Of a stretch of 64,000 bases of DNA, positions 31,278 through 40,451 are shown piece by piece. A model generated the notes under the pieces. It did not search any database. It saw only the letters and a program-made list of their open reading frames with translations, and was not told the origin of the DNA. Each line of letters opens with the position of its first letter. Positions within the stretch are counted from its first letter, which is position 1. Source of the stretch: JACCSI01 sp035575715 (GTDB lineage Bacteria; Acidobacteriota; Vicinamibacteria; Vicinamibacterales; UBA2999); assembly GCA_035575715.1 (NCBI GenBank), contig DATLXN010000040.1, positions 1 to 64,000 on the forward strand, in the 5' to 3' direction. A program made the position numbers and the translations under genes.

Positions 31278-32969
31278 ATGAAGCGTTTTCGGCCGGCCTT
31301 AGCAGCTGCTCTCGTGGCTACCCTATTATTGACGGTCGCTGCCCTACCGGCCGGCGCGAGCAGCGGACCGAAGTGGTCCACCGCTGAACTCACCGATTTT
31401 TCTGACGTGGTCGTGACTGGTCGCGTCCAGTCTGTGACCTTTGGATGGGATTCGACGGTCAACTCCATTTACACCTATGTCACGGTTGACATCGATGAAG
31501 TGTTCAAGGGCGCCGTCGCCCGCGGCCCCGTCACCATCAAACAACTGGGCGGGCAGGTCGGCGAGATCGGGCTGGCCATCAGCGATCAGCCAACCTTCGC
31601 CGTGGGCGAGGATGTTCTTCTGTATCTCGAAGTCCGACCACGTGACGCGACGCTGTATACCGCCGCGTTGTGGCAGGGTAAGTGGACGGTCACAACGGCT
31701 GCGGATGGTTCGCGCGCGGCCATGCGCGAAATGCCAAGCGATCACGACCTGCAGGGTAACTTCGACATGCAGTCGCTCGGTGCGGTTCGTGCCGCGTCCG
31801 CCAACGCCACTGCCGGCCCCGCGCACATCAATGTTGCGCCGGCCGATGCCGCCACTGCGATCGCCGCTCCCTTCAGGCTCTTTGGCTTCCGTTACCTGTT
31901 CGCGCCACCCGTAGATGTGCAGACCGGGGGCCAGCCAGGACTCGCCGGCGGCGGGTTCAGCGAAATCGCCGAATCTATTGCGCGCTGGAACGCGGCCGGG
32001 TCGTCATTCTCGTTTCAGGGTGGATCGACGAATGGCCCGGCGCGGTGCAGGGAGCAGGAGCTCGGGAATAGCCGGGTCACGATCGCGTTCATGGATCCGT
32101 GCGGAGAAATCAGCGACACAGGAGGAACGTTCGCAATCGGAGGGTCATACTTCTCAGTTGGCGCCGGCGGGACGGTCAACGGCACGACGTTCCACGCCGC
32201 GACCGAAGGTTTTATCGTCAACAACGATAGCCCCACCGCGCTGACCTTCCTGCGCCAGAGCGGCTGTTTTGCCGATGTTCAGCTCCACGAACTTGGTCAC
32301 GTCCTCGGCCTGGACCACACCACCGACACCAACGCGATCATGTTTCCGTCGATCAACAACAGTTGCGCGAGCGGCCCGAACGGCCTTGGCCAGGATGACA
32401 TTCTCGGCTTGCTGGCGATCTATCCGGCGACCGGCCCGGCAACGAGGGTGAACGGCACGTCGACGCTCACCGTCACATTCGACGCGGTCACCACTGCGAC
32501 GAGCTATCGGATCGATTTCCGTCAGACCATTAACGGTCCCGTGCTGGCGTCGGTGACGACATCGTCCACCTCGATCACGGTCGCCATTCCGCCCGGCACG
32601 AACGGGACGTTTAACGCGGTCGTCACTCCGATCAATAGCGCGGGGGCGGGACCTGCCTCGGACCCGGCGACCTTCACCATCGGCAGTGCCGGTTGCATCG
32701 GCGCGCCTTCGACACCGACCGGTGTCAACGGCAGCGTGGTCAATGGCACGGCGACAGTGAATTGGACCGGTTCGGTGCAGGCGACCAGCTACGTGGTGCA
32801 GGCCGGTTCGGTACAGGGCGCGTCGGATCTGTTAAACGCCAACATCGGCAACAGCACGGCCGTCAGCGCCAGCGGCCTGCCTCAGGGCTTCCGCGCCTTC
32901 GTGCGGATCATCGCGGTTAACTCCTGCGGCCAGAGCGCGCCGACGTCACCTGACTTCGTCGTGCAATAG
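31278..32969 (+). CDS. Secreted matrixin-like metalloprotease with fibronectin III domains
   Basis: A 563-residue exported protein. A signal peptide covers residues 1-27. An N-terminal beta domain (about 30-150) has DFSDVVVTGRVQSVTFGWDS and IYTYVTVDIDEVFKG. A metalloprotease domain carries HELGHVLGLDH, with zinc ligands His337, His341 and His347 and the catalytic Glu338, then AIMFPSI as the Met-turn. Two fibronectin III-like domains follow (about 380-563). GGAGG lies just upstream of the ATG. Its N-terminal domain resembles the separate protein at 61698, and its protease resembles the adjacent 62234 gene. The substrate is unknown. Confidence 0.85.
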   Translation: MKRFRPALAAALVATLLLTVAALPAGASSGPKWSTAELTDFSDVVVTGRVQSVTFGWDSTVNSIYTYVTVDIDEVFKGAVARGPVTIKQLGGQVGEIGLAISDQPTFAVGEDVLLYLEVRPRDATLYTAALWQGKWTVTTAADGSRAAMREMPSDHDLQGNFDMQSLGAVRAASANATAGPAHINVAPADAATAIAAPFRLFGFRYLFAPPVDVQTGGQPGLAGGGFSEIAESIARWNAAGSSFSFQGGSTNGPARCREQELGNSRVTIAFMDPCGEISDTGGTFAIGGSYFSVGAGGTVNGTTFHAATEGFIVNNDSPTALTFLRQSGCFADVQLHELGHVLGLDHTTDTNAIMFPSINNSCASGPNGLGQDDILGLLAIYPATGPATRVNGTSTLTVTFDAVTTATSYRIDFRQTINGPVLASVTTSSTSITVAIPPGTNGTFNAVVTPINSAGAGPASDPATFTIGSAGCIGAPSTPTGVNGSVVNGTATVNWTGSVQATSYVVQAGSVQGASDLLNANIGNSTAVSASGLPQGFRAFVRIIAVNSCGQSAPTSPDFVVQ

Positions 32970-32971
32970 CC

Positions 32972-33310
32972 ATGGACGATTCGCCGCAGGCCCAGCCGAC
33001 CGCCACGCCGCCCGTACCCGTGATCGCGCTCACCACCGGTGAGTTCTACTGGTTGACGCTCGGCGTCTGGGTGGGCGGAATTTTTATCCTCACCTTGATG
33101 CCGGTGTTGCTGATCCCGCGCGTTGGGATCGCACTCGGCGTCGCTGGCTCGTACCTGCTGTTCTTTCTGGCGTGGCAACCGATCCAGACCATCACGCAGC
33201 GCACCTTCGGCGTCAAAACCGGCCTGGTCCGGATGATCATCTTTGTCGCCGCGGCGGCGACCATCGCGTTCTATCTCCGCGAACTGCTGCTCGGTCTGTC
33301 GCGCGGCTAA
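32972..33310 (+). CDS. Small membrane protein, three helices
   Basis: A 112-residue protein with a Pro-rich N terminus, then three hydrophobic segments (about 25-49, 51-70 and 84-100). It starts 2 bp after the metalloprotease stop and ends 1 bp before the ruvX GTG, so it is part of the same operon. The family is not recognised; it may be an envelope accessory protein. Confidence 0.7.
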   Translation: MDDSPQAQPTATPPVPVIALTTGEFYWLTLGVWVGGIFILTLMPVLLIPRVGIALGVAGSYLLFFLAWQPIQTITQRTFGVKTGLVRMIIFVAAAATIAFYLRELLLGLSRG

Positions 33311-33311
33311 C

Positions 33312-33743
33312 GTGCGCGTGCTCGGGATCGACTACGGGGTGCGGCGCATTGGTCTGGCCCTCAGCGATGCGACCGGCACGCTCGCGTCACCGTGGCGGAT
33401 GGTCGAGCGCCCGGCCTCCGAAGCGGCGACGTTGACACTGCTGGTCGGTGCGATCGAAACGCTGGTTGCTGACGACGATGGCCTGGAGGCGGTGGTCGTC
33501 GGGTGGCCGCGCCGGCTCGATGGCTCCGCGACGCATTTGACCGCTCTCGTGGAAGCGCTGCAACGGGCGCTGGCCCAGCGACTCTCGATTCCGGTGGTCC
33601 TGCAGGACGAGCGGCTGTCGAGCAGTGAAGCCGAGTCGCGCCTCGCGGTCCGTGAGCGTGACTGGCGTAAAAGAAAAGCAAAAATCGATGCCGCGGCGGC
33701 GGCTATCGTGCTGCAGGATTACCTCGATCATCGAAGGACGTGA
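33312..33743 (+). CDS. ruvX: RuvX/YqgF Holliday-junction resolvase-like nuclease
   Basis: A 143-residue YqgF: VRVLGIDYGVRRIGLALSD, VVVGWPRRLDGSATHLT, VVLQDERLSSSEAESRL and KAKIDAAAAAIVLQDYLD. It has an RNase H-like fold with acidic residues in GIDYG and in QDERLSS and DAAAA. It works in pre-16S rRNA 5' end maturation. The start is GTG 33312; an earlier ATG frame is a shadow. It overlaps mltG by ATGA. Confidence 0.93.
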   Translation: MRVLGIDYGVRRIGLALSDATGTLASPWRMVERPASEAATLTLLVGAIETLVADDDGLEAVVVGWPRRLDGSATHLTALVEALQRALAQRLSIPVVLQDERLSSSEAESRLAVRERDWRKRKAKIDAAAAAIVLQDYLDHRRT

Positions 33744-34777
33744 TGCGACTGTTGCGGAATCTCCTGTTCCTGCTGCTGGTGGTCGGCGTGGTCGTGGTGG
33801 GTGCCGCGTATTTTGGCTTCACCCGCGTCAACGAATCGTTCAAGGGTTACAGCGAAGCGGAAACGTTCGTCGAAATCGCGCCGGGCTCCGGACCAGCAAC
33901 CATCGGCCAGCAACTCGTCGACGCCAAAGTGGTTCGCGATGCGCTGACATTTCGCGGCGCGGTCCTTCTCAGTGGTCACGCACGCGATCTCAAAGCCGGC
34001 GAGTATCGCTTCGAACAGCCGATGACCGCACGCCAGGTCGTCGACAAGATCGCCCGCGGCGATGTCTATCGCCGGCTGATCACGTTCCGCGAAGGCCTGA
34101 TTATTCCCGAGATGGCGCAGCACTATGAGCGCGAGGGGTTCGGCAAGGCAACCGACTTCGAGGCAGCCGCGAAAAATACAGCGCTGATCCGCGAGCTCGA
34201 TCCTGCCGCACCGGATCTCGACGGCTACCTGTTTCCTGAAACCTACACACTCCGCCGCAATACACCGGTAACCTCGCTGGTGGAGCAAATGGTCGGGTTG
34301 TTTCTCAAGACATTCACGCCGGCGATGCGCGATGCGGCCAAGGCGCAAGGGTTGACAATCCGCGAGGCGGTCACCGTTGCGTCGTTGGTAGAAAAAGAAA
34401 CTGCCGTCGCCGCAGAGCGGCCCATTGTGGCCGCCGTCTATCTCAATCGCAAACGCATCGGAATGCCGATGCAGGCCGATCCGACCGTGATCTATGCGCT
34501 GCAACGTGCGGGCAAATACACCGGCAATTTGCGGCGCGACGATTTGCAGTTTGATTCGCCGTATAACACCTACCGCTATCCAGGGCTGCCGCCGGGGCCG
34601 ATTGCGGCGCCGGGGAAGGCGTCACTCGCAGCCGTCGCCGCTCCGGCCGCGGTGGACTATCTCTATTTCGTCAGCAAGAACGATGGTTCGCACGTGTTTG
34701 CGCGCACGCTCGAGGAACATAATCGCAACGTCCAGGAGTGGCAGGTGGAGTACTTTCGCAGGCAACGGCAGCAGTGA
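33740..34777 (+). CDS. mltG: Endolytic murein transglycosylase MltG
   Basis: A 345-residue membrane-anchored YceG family protein. One N-terminal helix is followed by a LysM-like domain (SGPATIGQQLVDAKVVRDAL, GEYRFEQPMTARQVVDKIARGD) and a catalytic domain with EGYLFPETY-like LDGYLFPETYTL, TVASLVEKETAVAAERPIVAAVYLNR (catalytic Glu in EKE), GMPMQADPTVIYAL and LPPGPIAAPG. It trims nascent glycan strands. The ruvX-mltG coupling is typical. Confidence 0.95.
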   Translation: MMRLLRNLLFLLLVVGVVVVGAAYFGFTRVNESFKGYSEAETFVEIAPGSGPATIGQQLVDAKVVRDALTFRGAVLLSGHARDLKAGEYRFEQPMTARQVVDKIARGDVYRRLITFREGLIIPEMAQHYEREGFGKATDFEAAAKNTALIRELDPAAPDLDGYLFPETYTLRRNTPVTSLVEQMVGLFLKTFTPAMRDAAKAQGLTIREAVTVASLVEKETAVAAERPIVAAVYLNRKRIGMPMQADPTVIYALQRAGKYTGNLRRDDLQFDSPYNTYRYPGLPPGPIAAPGKASLAAVAAPAAVDYLYFVSKNDGSHVFARTLEEHNRNVQEWQVEYFRRQRQQ

Positions 34778-34780
34778 GAT

Positions 34781-35635
34781 TCACCGCTCGCCCCACTTTA
34801 ACTTCTTGCGCAGCACCTCGAAGTAATTTCGCGCCGTCGCGCGGACCAGGCGAATCGGTTGTTGCGCGCGGGTCACGATGATTTCATCGCCTTCGGCCAG
34901 CGCGAAGCCGTGTTGGCCGTCAAAGGTGACGTAGATCTCGGCACCGGCGTTACCCGACGCCGCGCGCACGCGGATCTCTCGCTCCGCCGGAATGACAATC
35001 GGCCGATGCGTCAGGGTGTGCGGTGCGATCGGTGTCAGGACGATGGCATCCATCGCCGGATGCACCACCGGGCCGCCTGCCGACAGATTGTAGGCCGTCG
35101 ATCCGGTGGGACTGGCAATGATCAATCCGTCCGAGCGCACCGAGGTCACGTACTGATCGCCGACCGTCACGTCGAGGTCGACCATTCGCGACAACGCGGT
35201 GCGGGTCAGAACGATGTCGTTGAGCGCCACGTGCGAGTCGCCACCGACACGGCCTCGCAGCATCATCCGTTGATCGTGCTCGGCGTTGCCCGACAGGGCC
35301 ATTTCGAGCGCGGTGTACAGCTCAGGACGGGTGATCTCGGTGAGGAATCCGAGTGAACCAAAATTAACGCCGAGAATGGGCACGTCGAGTTCGGCCTGTC
35401 CGATCAGGTCGGCCAAGGCGAGCAGGGTGCCGTCCCCGCCAAGGATCAACACCAGGTCAACTTCGCCGGCGATCGACTCACGCGGGACCACGCGACGATC
35501 GCCGGCCGGCATCAGCTTGGCTGAATCGGCCGCCCAGAGCGCGTCGATGCCGCGATCGCGCAGCCACACTTCGAGCGTCGCCAGCGTCTCGCTGGCCGCG
35601 GTCAGGTCGTGTTTGGTGACGATTCCTACGCGCAT
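34781..35635 (-). CDS. nadK: NAD kinase
   Basis: A 284-residue NadK: ILGGDGTLLALADL (GGDGT nucleotide motif), GVNFGSLGFLTE, DGLIIASPTGSTAYNLSAGGPVVHP and TPIAPHTLTHRPIV. It phosphorylates NAD to NADP using ATP. It overlaps tlyA by 10 bp and is the last gene of the hsp20-nadK series. Confidence 0.96.
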   Translation of the reverse strand: MRVGIVTKHDLTAASETLATLEVWLRDRGIDALWAADSAKLMPAGDRRVVPRESIAGEVDLVLILGGDGTLLALADLIGQAELDVPILGVNFGSLGFLTEITRPELYTALEMALSGNAEHDQRMMLRGRVGGDSHVALNDIVLTRTALSRMVDLDVTVGDQYVTSVRSDGLIIASPTGSTAYNLSAGGPVVHPAMDAIVLTPIAPHTLTHRPIVIPAEREIRVRAASGNAGAEIYVTFDGQHGFALAEGDEIIVTRAQQPIRLVRATARNYFEVLRKKLKWGER

Positions 35636-36378
35636 CGCAGATGAAGGAGGAATTCGCGGTTGCCTTCGGCGCCGGTGATCGGGGAGTCGATCATCCCGGC
35701 GCGCGACAATCCTACTGCAGCCGCTGCACCGGTGATGTCGGCGACGACGCGCTCGTGAATCACCGGATCCTTGACCAGGCCGCCCTTGCCGACATCTTCA
35801 CGGCCCGCTTCGAATTGCGGTTTGACCAGGGCCACGACGTCGGCCGCGGGGCCGAGCAGCGGGGGGACGACCGGCAGGATGTGGCGCAACGAGATGAACG
35901 ACACGTCAATGGTGACAATGCCGGCGCCGGCGCCCAGCATCGGCAGGTCGGCCGGTGACAGCGTACGGGCGTTGATGCCTTCCAACACCGTGACCCGCGG
36001 GTCACTGCGCAGCTTCCAGTGCAACTGATTGTGTCCCACGTCGAGGGCCACGACGTGGCGGGCGCCGCGGGTGAGCAGCACGTCGGTAAAGCCGCCGGTC
36101 GAGGCGCCGATATCCAAGGCCAGGCGGCCGGTGACGTCAATGGCGAACGTGTCGAGTGCGTGCGCCATCTTCACGCCACCGCGCCCGACCCATGGATGTT
36201 CCGGCTCCGCGACACGGATGTCCGCATCGTCGGCAATCATCGACCCCGCTTTTGCCGCGGGCTGACCGGCGACAGTGACTTTGCCCGCAAGGATCAGCGC
36301 CCGGGCGCGTTCGCGCGATTCGACCAGCCCGAGAGAAACCAGCAGCACGTCGAGACGCGAGCGGGGAGGTGCGGTCAC
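35626..36378 (-). CDS. tlyA: TlyA-type rRNA 2'-O-methyltransferase
   Basis: A 250-residue protein: an S4 RNA-binding domain (RLDVLLVSLGLVESRERARALI and GKVTVAGQPA) then an FtsJ/RrmJ fold (VGRGGVKMAHALDTF, LDIGASTGGFTDVLLTRGA, VVALDVGHNQLHWKL). TlyA methylates ribose in 16S or 23S rRNA. I chose GTG 36378 because it overlaps the ispA stop (GTGA); the longer frame is a shadow of ispA. Confidence 0.9.
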   Translation of the reverse strand: MTAPPRSRLDVLLVSLGLVESRERARALILAGKVTVAGQPAAKAGSMIADDADIRVAEPEHPWVGRGGVKMAHALDTFAIDVTGRLALDIGASTGGFTDVLLTRGARHVVALDVGHNQLHWKLRSDPRVTVLEGINARTLSPADLPMLGAGAGIVTIDVSFISLRHILPVVPPLLGPAADVVALVKPQFEAGREDVGKGGLVKDPVIHERVVADITGAAAAVGLSRAGMIDSPITGAEGNREFLLHLRCA

Positions 36379-37316
36379 GAACGGCGGTTCACGATCCACC
36401 GGGCGATCGCGGCAAGGTGCGAGTCGTCGAGTCCGGCGTCGTGGACCGCCTCCTCGGCGCGGCCGAGACATGCGCTCGCCAGCGCACGCGACTGGTCGAG
36501 GCCAAACAACGCCGGATAGGTCGGCTTGCCGGCCGCGGCATCCTTGCCAGCCGTTTTGCCGAGCGCCGCCGAACCGGCCTCGACATCGAGGATGTCGTCG
36601 ACAATCTGAAAGGCCAGACCAATCTCGGCGGCATAGCGATCGATGGCCGTCACCTCGGGGTCGGTGGCGCCGGCCATGATCGCGCCGGCGACGACCGAGG
36701 CGCGAATCAGCGCGCCGGTCTTTCGTGCATGCATGTCTTCAACGGCAGCGGCATCAAGCCGCGTCGCGTCGTGCCCGGGCGCCGGCCGCACCGCGTTGAG
36801 ATCGATCGCCTGGCCGCCGACCATACCGGCCGGACCAGCCGCGTCCGCGATCACCGCAATGGTCCGGAGTTTTCGTGCGTCGACGGGGGTGTCGCCGCCG
36901 AGCGGCTCCCGGGCCAGCAGCGAGAACGCCGCCGCCTGCAAGCCGTCACCCGCAAGAATCGCCATGCCGTCGCCCGCAATCACGTGCAGCGTCGGCCGGC
37001 CACGGCGGAGGATGTCGTCATCCATGGCCGGGAGGTCGTCGTGAATCAGCGAGTAGGTGTGAATCATTTCGATCGCGCACGCGGCCGGCAGCGCCCTGGC
37101 GCGCGCGTCGACGAGATCGGCGCGGTTCTTGGTCGCGAACGCGTCGGCCGTGGCGAGCGTCAGCACCGGTCGCAGCCGCTTGCCCCCGGCGGACAGGCTG
37201 TAGCGCATCGCTTCGGCGACCACCACTGGAATGTGCGGGGGGTGGGCGAGAAAACGCGTCAGGCCGCGCTCGATTTCTTCACGCCGCGCCTGGAGATACT
37301 CGTCGAGGCCGCTCAC
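36375..37316 (-). CDS. ispA: Polyprenyl (farnesyl/geranylgeranyl) diphosphate synthase
   Basis: A 313-residue trans-prenyltransferase: MRYSLSAGGKRLRPVL, the first Asp-rich motif HDDLPAMDDD, RGRPTLHV, GLQAAAFSLL, GGQAIDL, KTGALIRASV and the second Asp-rich motif FQIVDDILDVE. It condenses isopentenyl diphosphate with allylic diphosphates. The xseB-ispA order is standard and favours farnesyl diphosphate synthase. I chose GTG 37316, 4 bp after the xseB stop. Confidence 0.92.
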   Translation of the reverse strand: MSGLDEYLQARREEIERGLTRFLAHPPHIPVVVAEAMRYSLSAGGKRLRPVLTLATADAFATKNRADLVDARARALPAACAIEMIHTYSLIHDDLPAMDDDILRRGRPTLHVIAGDGMAILAGDGLQAAAFSLLAREPLGGDTPVDARKLRTIAVIADAAGPAGMVGGQAIDLNAVRPAPGHDATRLDAAAVEDMHARKTGALIRASVVAGAIMAGATDPEVTAIDRYAAEIGLAFQIVDDILDVEAGSAALGKTAGKDAAAGKPTYPALFGLDQSRALASACLGRAEEAVHDAGLDDSHLAAIARWIVNRRS

Positions 37317-37320
37317 AGCG

Positions 37321-37566
37321 CTAACGCGGCTCGTCGTCGCCGAGGCCGAGCGACGCCGGCGCAATTTTGAGCTCGCCGCGCTCGTTCAGGATCTCGATGC
37401 GCCGTTCCGCCTGTTCGAGTCGCGCGTGACAGAAGCGCGACAGTTGCACGCCGCGTTCATACAGTTCCAATGATTTGTCGAGCGCAAGATCGCCTTCTTC
37501 GAGCTTCTTGACGATGGTGTCGAGCTCGGCGATGGCGGCTTCGAAGTCTTTGATTGTCGGGTCCAT
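37321..37566 (-). CDS. xseB: Exodeoxyribonuclease VII small subunit
   Basis: An 81-residue XseB: FEAAIAELDTIVKKLEEGDL, LDKSLELYERGVQLSRFCHARLEQAERRI. The helical hairpin binds XseA. The gene begins right beside a 7-bp repeat array that separates it from xseA. Confidence 0.93.
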   Translation of the reverse strand: MDPTIKDFEAAIAELDTIVKKLEEGDLALDKSLELYERGVQLSRFCHARLEQAERRIEILNERGELKIAPASLGLGDDEPR

Positions 37567-37570
37567 GTCA

Positions 37571-37626
37571 GTCGTCAGTCGTCAGTCATCAGTCGTCAGT
37601 CGTCAGTCGTCGGTGGTCGGTGGTCG
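37571..37626. repeat. Eight tandem heptads (GTCGTCA/GTGGTCG)
   Basis: The units are GTCGTCA, GTCGTCA, GTCATCA, GTCGTCA, GTCGTCA, GTCGTCG, GTGGTCG and GTGGTCG. The array fills the xseA-xseB spacer, and the xseA stop codon (37603-37605) lies inside it. The last few residues of XseA (PPTTDD) are therefore encoded by the repeat. Confidence 0.9.
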
Positions 37627-39039
37627 CTCGGCAGTCACCTGGCAGCGCAACTCACCGTGCTCCAGGGCGACGCGCACATGATCACCTGTTTCGACCGTCG
37701 ATGCATCACGAACGATACGGGTGTGGCTGTCGTCCCAGCAGACGGCGTACCCGCGCGCCAGGACGGCGAGCGGGCTCAAGCCTTCGAGTCTGGCGGCGAG
37801 GGCTTTGAATCGCGAATCGGCGAGGTGGACGCGCCGGGTCAGCGCCTTGCCCAGCTGCGCGTCGCGCGCGACCAGCCGCGTGCGCACCGCCGCGAGTCGA
37901 TGCCGTGGATCAAATTGATCAAGTGACCGGCGGAGGTGTTCATGCCGTCGCAAGCGCCGCGCCATGCCCGAGCCCAGCGCCTGCCGCAGTGCGGAGGCCA
38001 GTTCGGCGGTATGGCGGCCGCGCATGGCCAGACGTCCGCGCTGACCGGCGAAGCCAGGACGGGCCAGCAGGATGTTGAGTCGCGTTTCGAGCCGCCCCAC
38101 GCGTCCCCGAATCGCCGCTTCGAGGCGATCGCCGAGTCGATCGATTGACCCGCAGAATTCGTCCTTACGGCGCACGACCAGTTCGGCGGCGGCTGACGGC
38201 GTGGGCGCCCGCAGGTCGGCCACGAAGTCGGCGATGGTGACATCGGTTTCATGGCCGACCGCGGAGATCACCGGGACCGGTGACGCCGCGATGGCCCGCG
38301 CGACTTTTTCTTCGTTGAACGCCCAGAGGTCTTCGAGCGACCCGCCGCCACGCCCGACGATGATCACGTCGACGTCTTCGATGCGCGCGACCTGGCGCAG
38401 GGCCCGGACAATTTCCCCGGCCGCATCCTCGCCCTGAACCCGTGACGGCGCGATGACCAGATGAGCATTGGGATAGCGGCGCCGGAGCACGCGCACGATA
38501 TCCCGCAACGCCGCACCATCAATCGACGTGACGATGCCAATGCGGCGCGGCAAGGCGGGAAGCGGGCGCTTGCGCGCCTGTTCGAAGAGTCCTTCGGCGG
38601 CGAGCTTCTTCTTGAGTTGTTCAAACGCCAGCTGCAGCGGCCCGTAGCCCTGCGGCTCCATGTGTTCGCCGACGAGTTGATACTCGCCCTTCGGGTCGTA
38701 GACGCTGATCCGGCCGCGCACGACAACGTGCAGCCCGTCTTCGGGCTTGAACTTCAGATACCGCAGCGCCGACCGGAACATCACGCCCTTAATCTGTGAG
38801 TTACCGTCCTTCAGCGTGAAGTACAAGTGGCCGGTCTGCCACACCTTGGCGTTCGACAGTTCGCCTTCCACCCAAATTTCTGGAAAGCTGGTTTCTAAAA
38901 TCTCCCGCAGGTTCGCAGTTAGTTCACTGACCGAGAGGACTTGGCGCTTTACTGGGGACGGAGGTGCCGGGGACGGAGGTGCTGGGGACGCCTCCTCAGG
39001 CTCCGGCTCCTCGAACGGCAGATCGAACAGCGTGCTCAC
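37603..39039 (-). CDS. xseA: Exodeoxyribonuclease VII large subunit
   Basis: A 478-residue XseA. An OB-fold domain (LREILETSFPEIWVEGELSN, HLYFTLKDGNSQIKGVMFRS) precedes a catalytic domain with RIGIVTSIDGAALRDIVRVLRRR, DVIIVGRGGGSLEDLWAFNEE and PVISAVGHETDVTIADFVADLRAPTPSAAAE. The N terminus has an unusual SPAPPSPAPPSPVK insert encoded by a dispersed GGGGACGGAGGT repeat. The C terminus runs into a 7-bp array. It degrades single-stranded DNA with XseB. It overlaps ymdB by ATGA. Confidence 0.95.
   Translation of the reverse strand: MSTLFDLPFEEPEPEEASPAPPSPAPPSPVKRQVLSVSELTANLREILETSFPEIWVEGELSNAKVWQTGHLYFTLKDGNSQIKGVMFRSALRYLKFKPEDGLHVVVRGRISVYDPKGEYQLVGEHMEPQGYGPLQLAFEQLKKKLAAEGLFEQARKRPLPALPRRIGIVTSIDGAALRDIVRVLRRRYPNAHLVIAPSRVQGEDAAGEIVRALRQVARIEDVDVIIVGRGGGSLEDLWAFNEEKVARAIAASPVPVISAVGHETDVTIADFVADLRAPTPSAAAELVVRRKDEFCGSIDRLGDRLEAAIRGRVGRLETRLNILLARPGFAGQRGRLAMRGRHTAELASALRQALGSGMARRLRRHEHLRRSLDQFDPRHRLAAVRTRLVARDAQLGKALTRRVHLADSRFKALAARLEGLSPLAVLARGYAVCWDDSHTRIVRDASTVETGDHVRVALEHGELRCQVTAERPPTTDD
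38954..38990. repeat. GGGGACGGAGGT repeat inside xseA
   Basis: Two complete GGGGACGGAGGT copies (38954-38965, 38969-38980) and a partial third (38984-38990) have a 15-bp spacing that keeps the frame and encodes repeated PAPPS. The same word makes the seven-copy array at 51155-51373. Confidence 0.85.
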
Positions 39040-39869
39040 GTCGAGACCACCGTCTCACTCAGGCGCGCCTGCATCGTCACCAGCTCCGCGGCGCTGACTG
39101 ACAGGCGCTCGATCGCGGTGGCGCGTCCGCTGACCGGGTCTGCGGTGATCAGCACGGCATTCAATCGAGGATCGCCGGTCGCGGCGTCAAACCGCGCCGG
39201 CAAGCCGGTGGTAAAGCGCGCGATCACCGAGCTGCGCTCCATGCCGATCACGCCGTCATGCGGGCCGGTCATGCCGACGTCGGTGAGATAGGCGGTGCCC
39301 CCCGGAAAGATCCGTTCGTCGGCGGTCTGAACGTGGGTGTGGGTCCCGACGACCGCCGTGACCTTACCGTCCAGGAACCAGCCCATGGCCAGTTTTTCTG
39401 AGGTCGCCTCGGCATGGAAGTCGACGAAGATAACCGTCGCGCCGGCCTCGCGCACGCGGGCGATCTCACGCGTGACCGCCACGAACGGATCGTCAATGGC
39501 GGGCAGAAAAATTCTACCCATCGCATTAATCACGCCGACCAACACGCCCTCGGGACTGGTCCAGACATAGGAACCCGCACCGGGCGCCCCTGGCGGATAG
39601 TTGGACGGCCGCACCAGGCGCGGCTCGCCGCCAATGAAGTCCAGCGCCTCGCGCTTGTCCCAGATGTGATTGCCCGAGGTCATCACATCGATGCCGGTCT
39701 TGAACAGTTCGATGGCAATGTCTCGCGTCACCCCGGCACCGCCGGCGGCGTTTTCGCAGTTGGCAATCACGCAGTCGACCGCATGGGTGCGCACGAGGGC
39801 GGTTAACCCAGTGCGCACCAGGTCGCGTCCGGGTCTGGCGAAGATGTCGCCGATGAAGAGCAGCTTCAT
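39036..39869 (-). CDS. YmdB family metallophosphoesterase
   Basis: A 277-residue member of the TIGR00282 family: LLFIGDIFARPGRDLV, NCENAAGGAGVT, DVMTSGNHIWDKREAL, VDFHAEATSEKLAMGWFLDG, VVGTHTHVQTAD and YLTDVGMTGPHDGVIGM. Members are 2',3'-cyclic nucleotide phosphodiesterases with two metals. It overlaps the hsp20 stop by ATGA. Confidence 0.93.
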   Translation of the reverse strand: MKLLFIGDIFARPGRDLVRTGLTALVRTHAVDCVIANCENAAGGAGVTRDIAIELFKTGIDVMTSGNHIWDKREALDFIGGEPRLVRPSNYPPGAPGAGSYVWTSPEGVLVGVINAMGRIFLPAIDDPFVAVTREIARVREAGATVIFVDFHAEATSEKLAMGWFLDGKVTAVVGTHTHVQTADERIFPGGTAYLTDVGMTGPHDGVIGMERSSVIARFTTGLPARFDAATGDPRLNAVLITADPVSGRATAIERLSVSAAELVTMQARLSETVVST

Positions 39870-40348
39870 CCCTGCGACGTGGCTGACGCGATGTCGGATT
39901 CGATGGCGACGAGAATGTCGCGGCCACGTCGCTCCTGCACCTTGGGCAGGACGATGCGCAGCTCGCCATCCTTCAGGCGGGCGCGCACATGCGCAGCGTC
40001 AAACGCCGCATGCACGCGGACTGCGCGCGCAAACCGGCCGAAATCCCGCTCGACGAGATGGAAACTTGCCGGGCCGCGCGACGCCTCCGGTCGTTCTTTC
40101 TCGCCGACGACCAGCACCACGCCCGATTTGATCAGGATGCGCACGCTCGGCGCCGTCACGCCAGGCACGTCGAGGACGATCTCAATCGTGCGCTCGGTTT
40201 CGTAGACATCAAACAGCGGCAGGCACTCGCCGGAAACCATGTGACGCCGATCGGGTCGGCGTTTGGCGAGATCCTCGAAGAGCCGCCGCACTTCGTGACC
40301 GAGGTCACCGACATCGGTGGACACCAGCATGCGGGAGATAGGGCGCAC
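39866..40348 (-). CDS. Hsp20/alpha-crystallin small heat-shock protein
   Basis: A 160-residue chaperone with an alpha-crystallin domain: LPLFDVYETERTIEIVLDVPGV, RILIKSGVVLVVGEKERPE, FHLVERDFGRFARAVRV and RARLKDGELRIVLPK. It is the first gene of the series running to nadK. The GTG at 40348 has no Shine-Dalgarno, but TACAAT (40355-40360) ends 6 nt before it, which favours a leaderless start. ATG 40330 is an alternative. Confidence 0.88.
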   Translation of the reverse strand: MRPISRMLVSTDVGDLGHEVRRLFEDLAKRRPDRRHMVSGECLPLFDVYETERTIEIVLDVPGVTAPSVRILIKSGVVLVVGEKERPEASRGPASFHLVERDFGRFARAVRVHAAFDAAHVRARLKDGELRIVLPKVQERRGRDILVAIESDIASATSQG

Positions 40349-40451
40349 CGCTCAATTGTAGCCGGTCGGGCGAATCACGCTTTTTCCAGTGAAACCATGG
40401 ATAAGTGACGGCCTCTCATCATAGTGAGTGTATTGCGCTAAGGTTTAATGC

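Noticed and set aside
40349..40451. CIRCE/HrcA operator upstream of dnaK
   Set aside because: GTGAGTG and GCGCTAAG words are present but do not form the TTAGCACTC-N9-GAGTGCTAA dyad.
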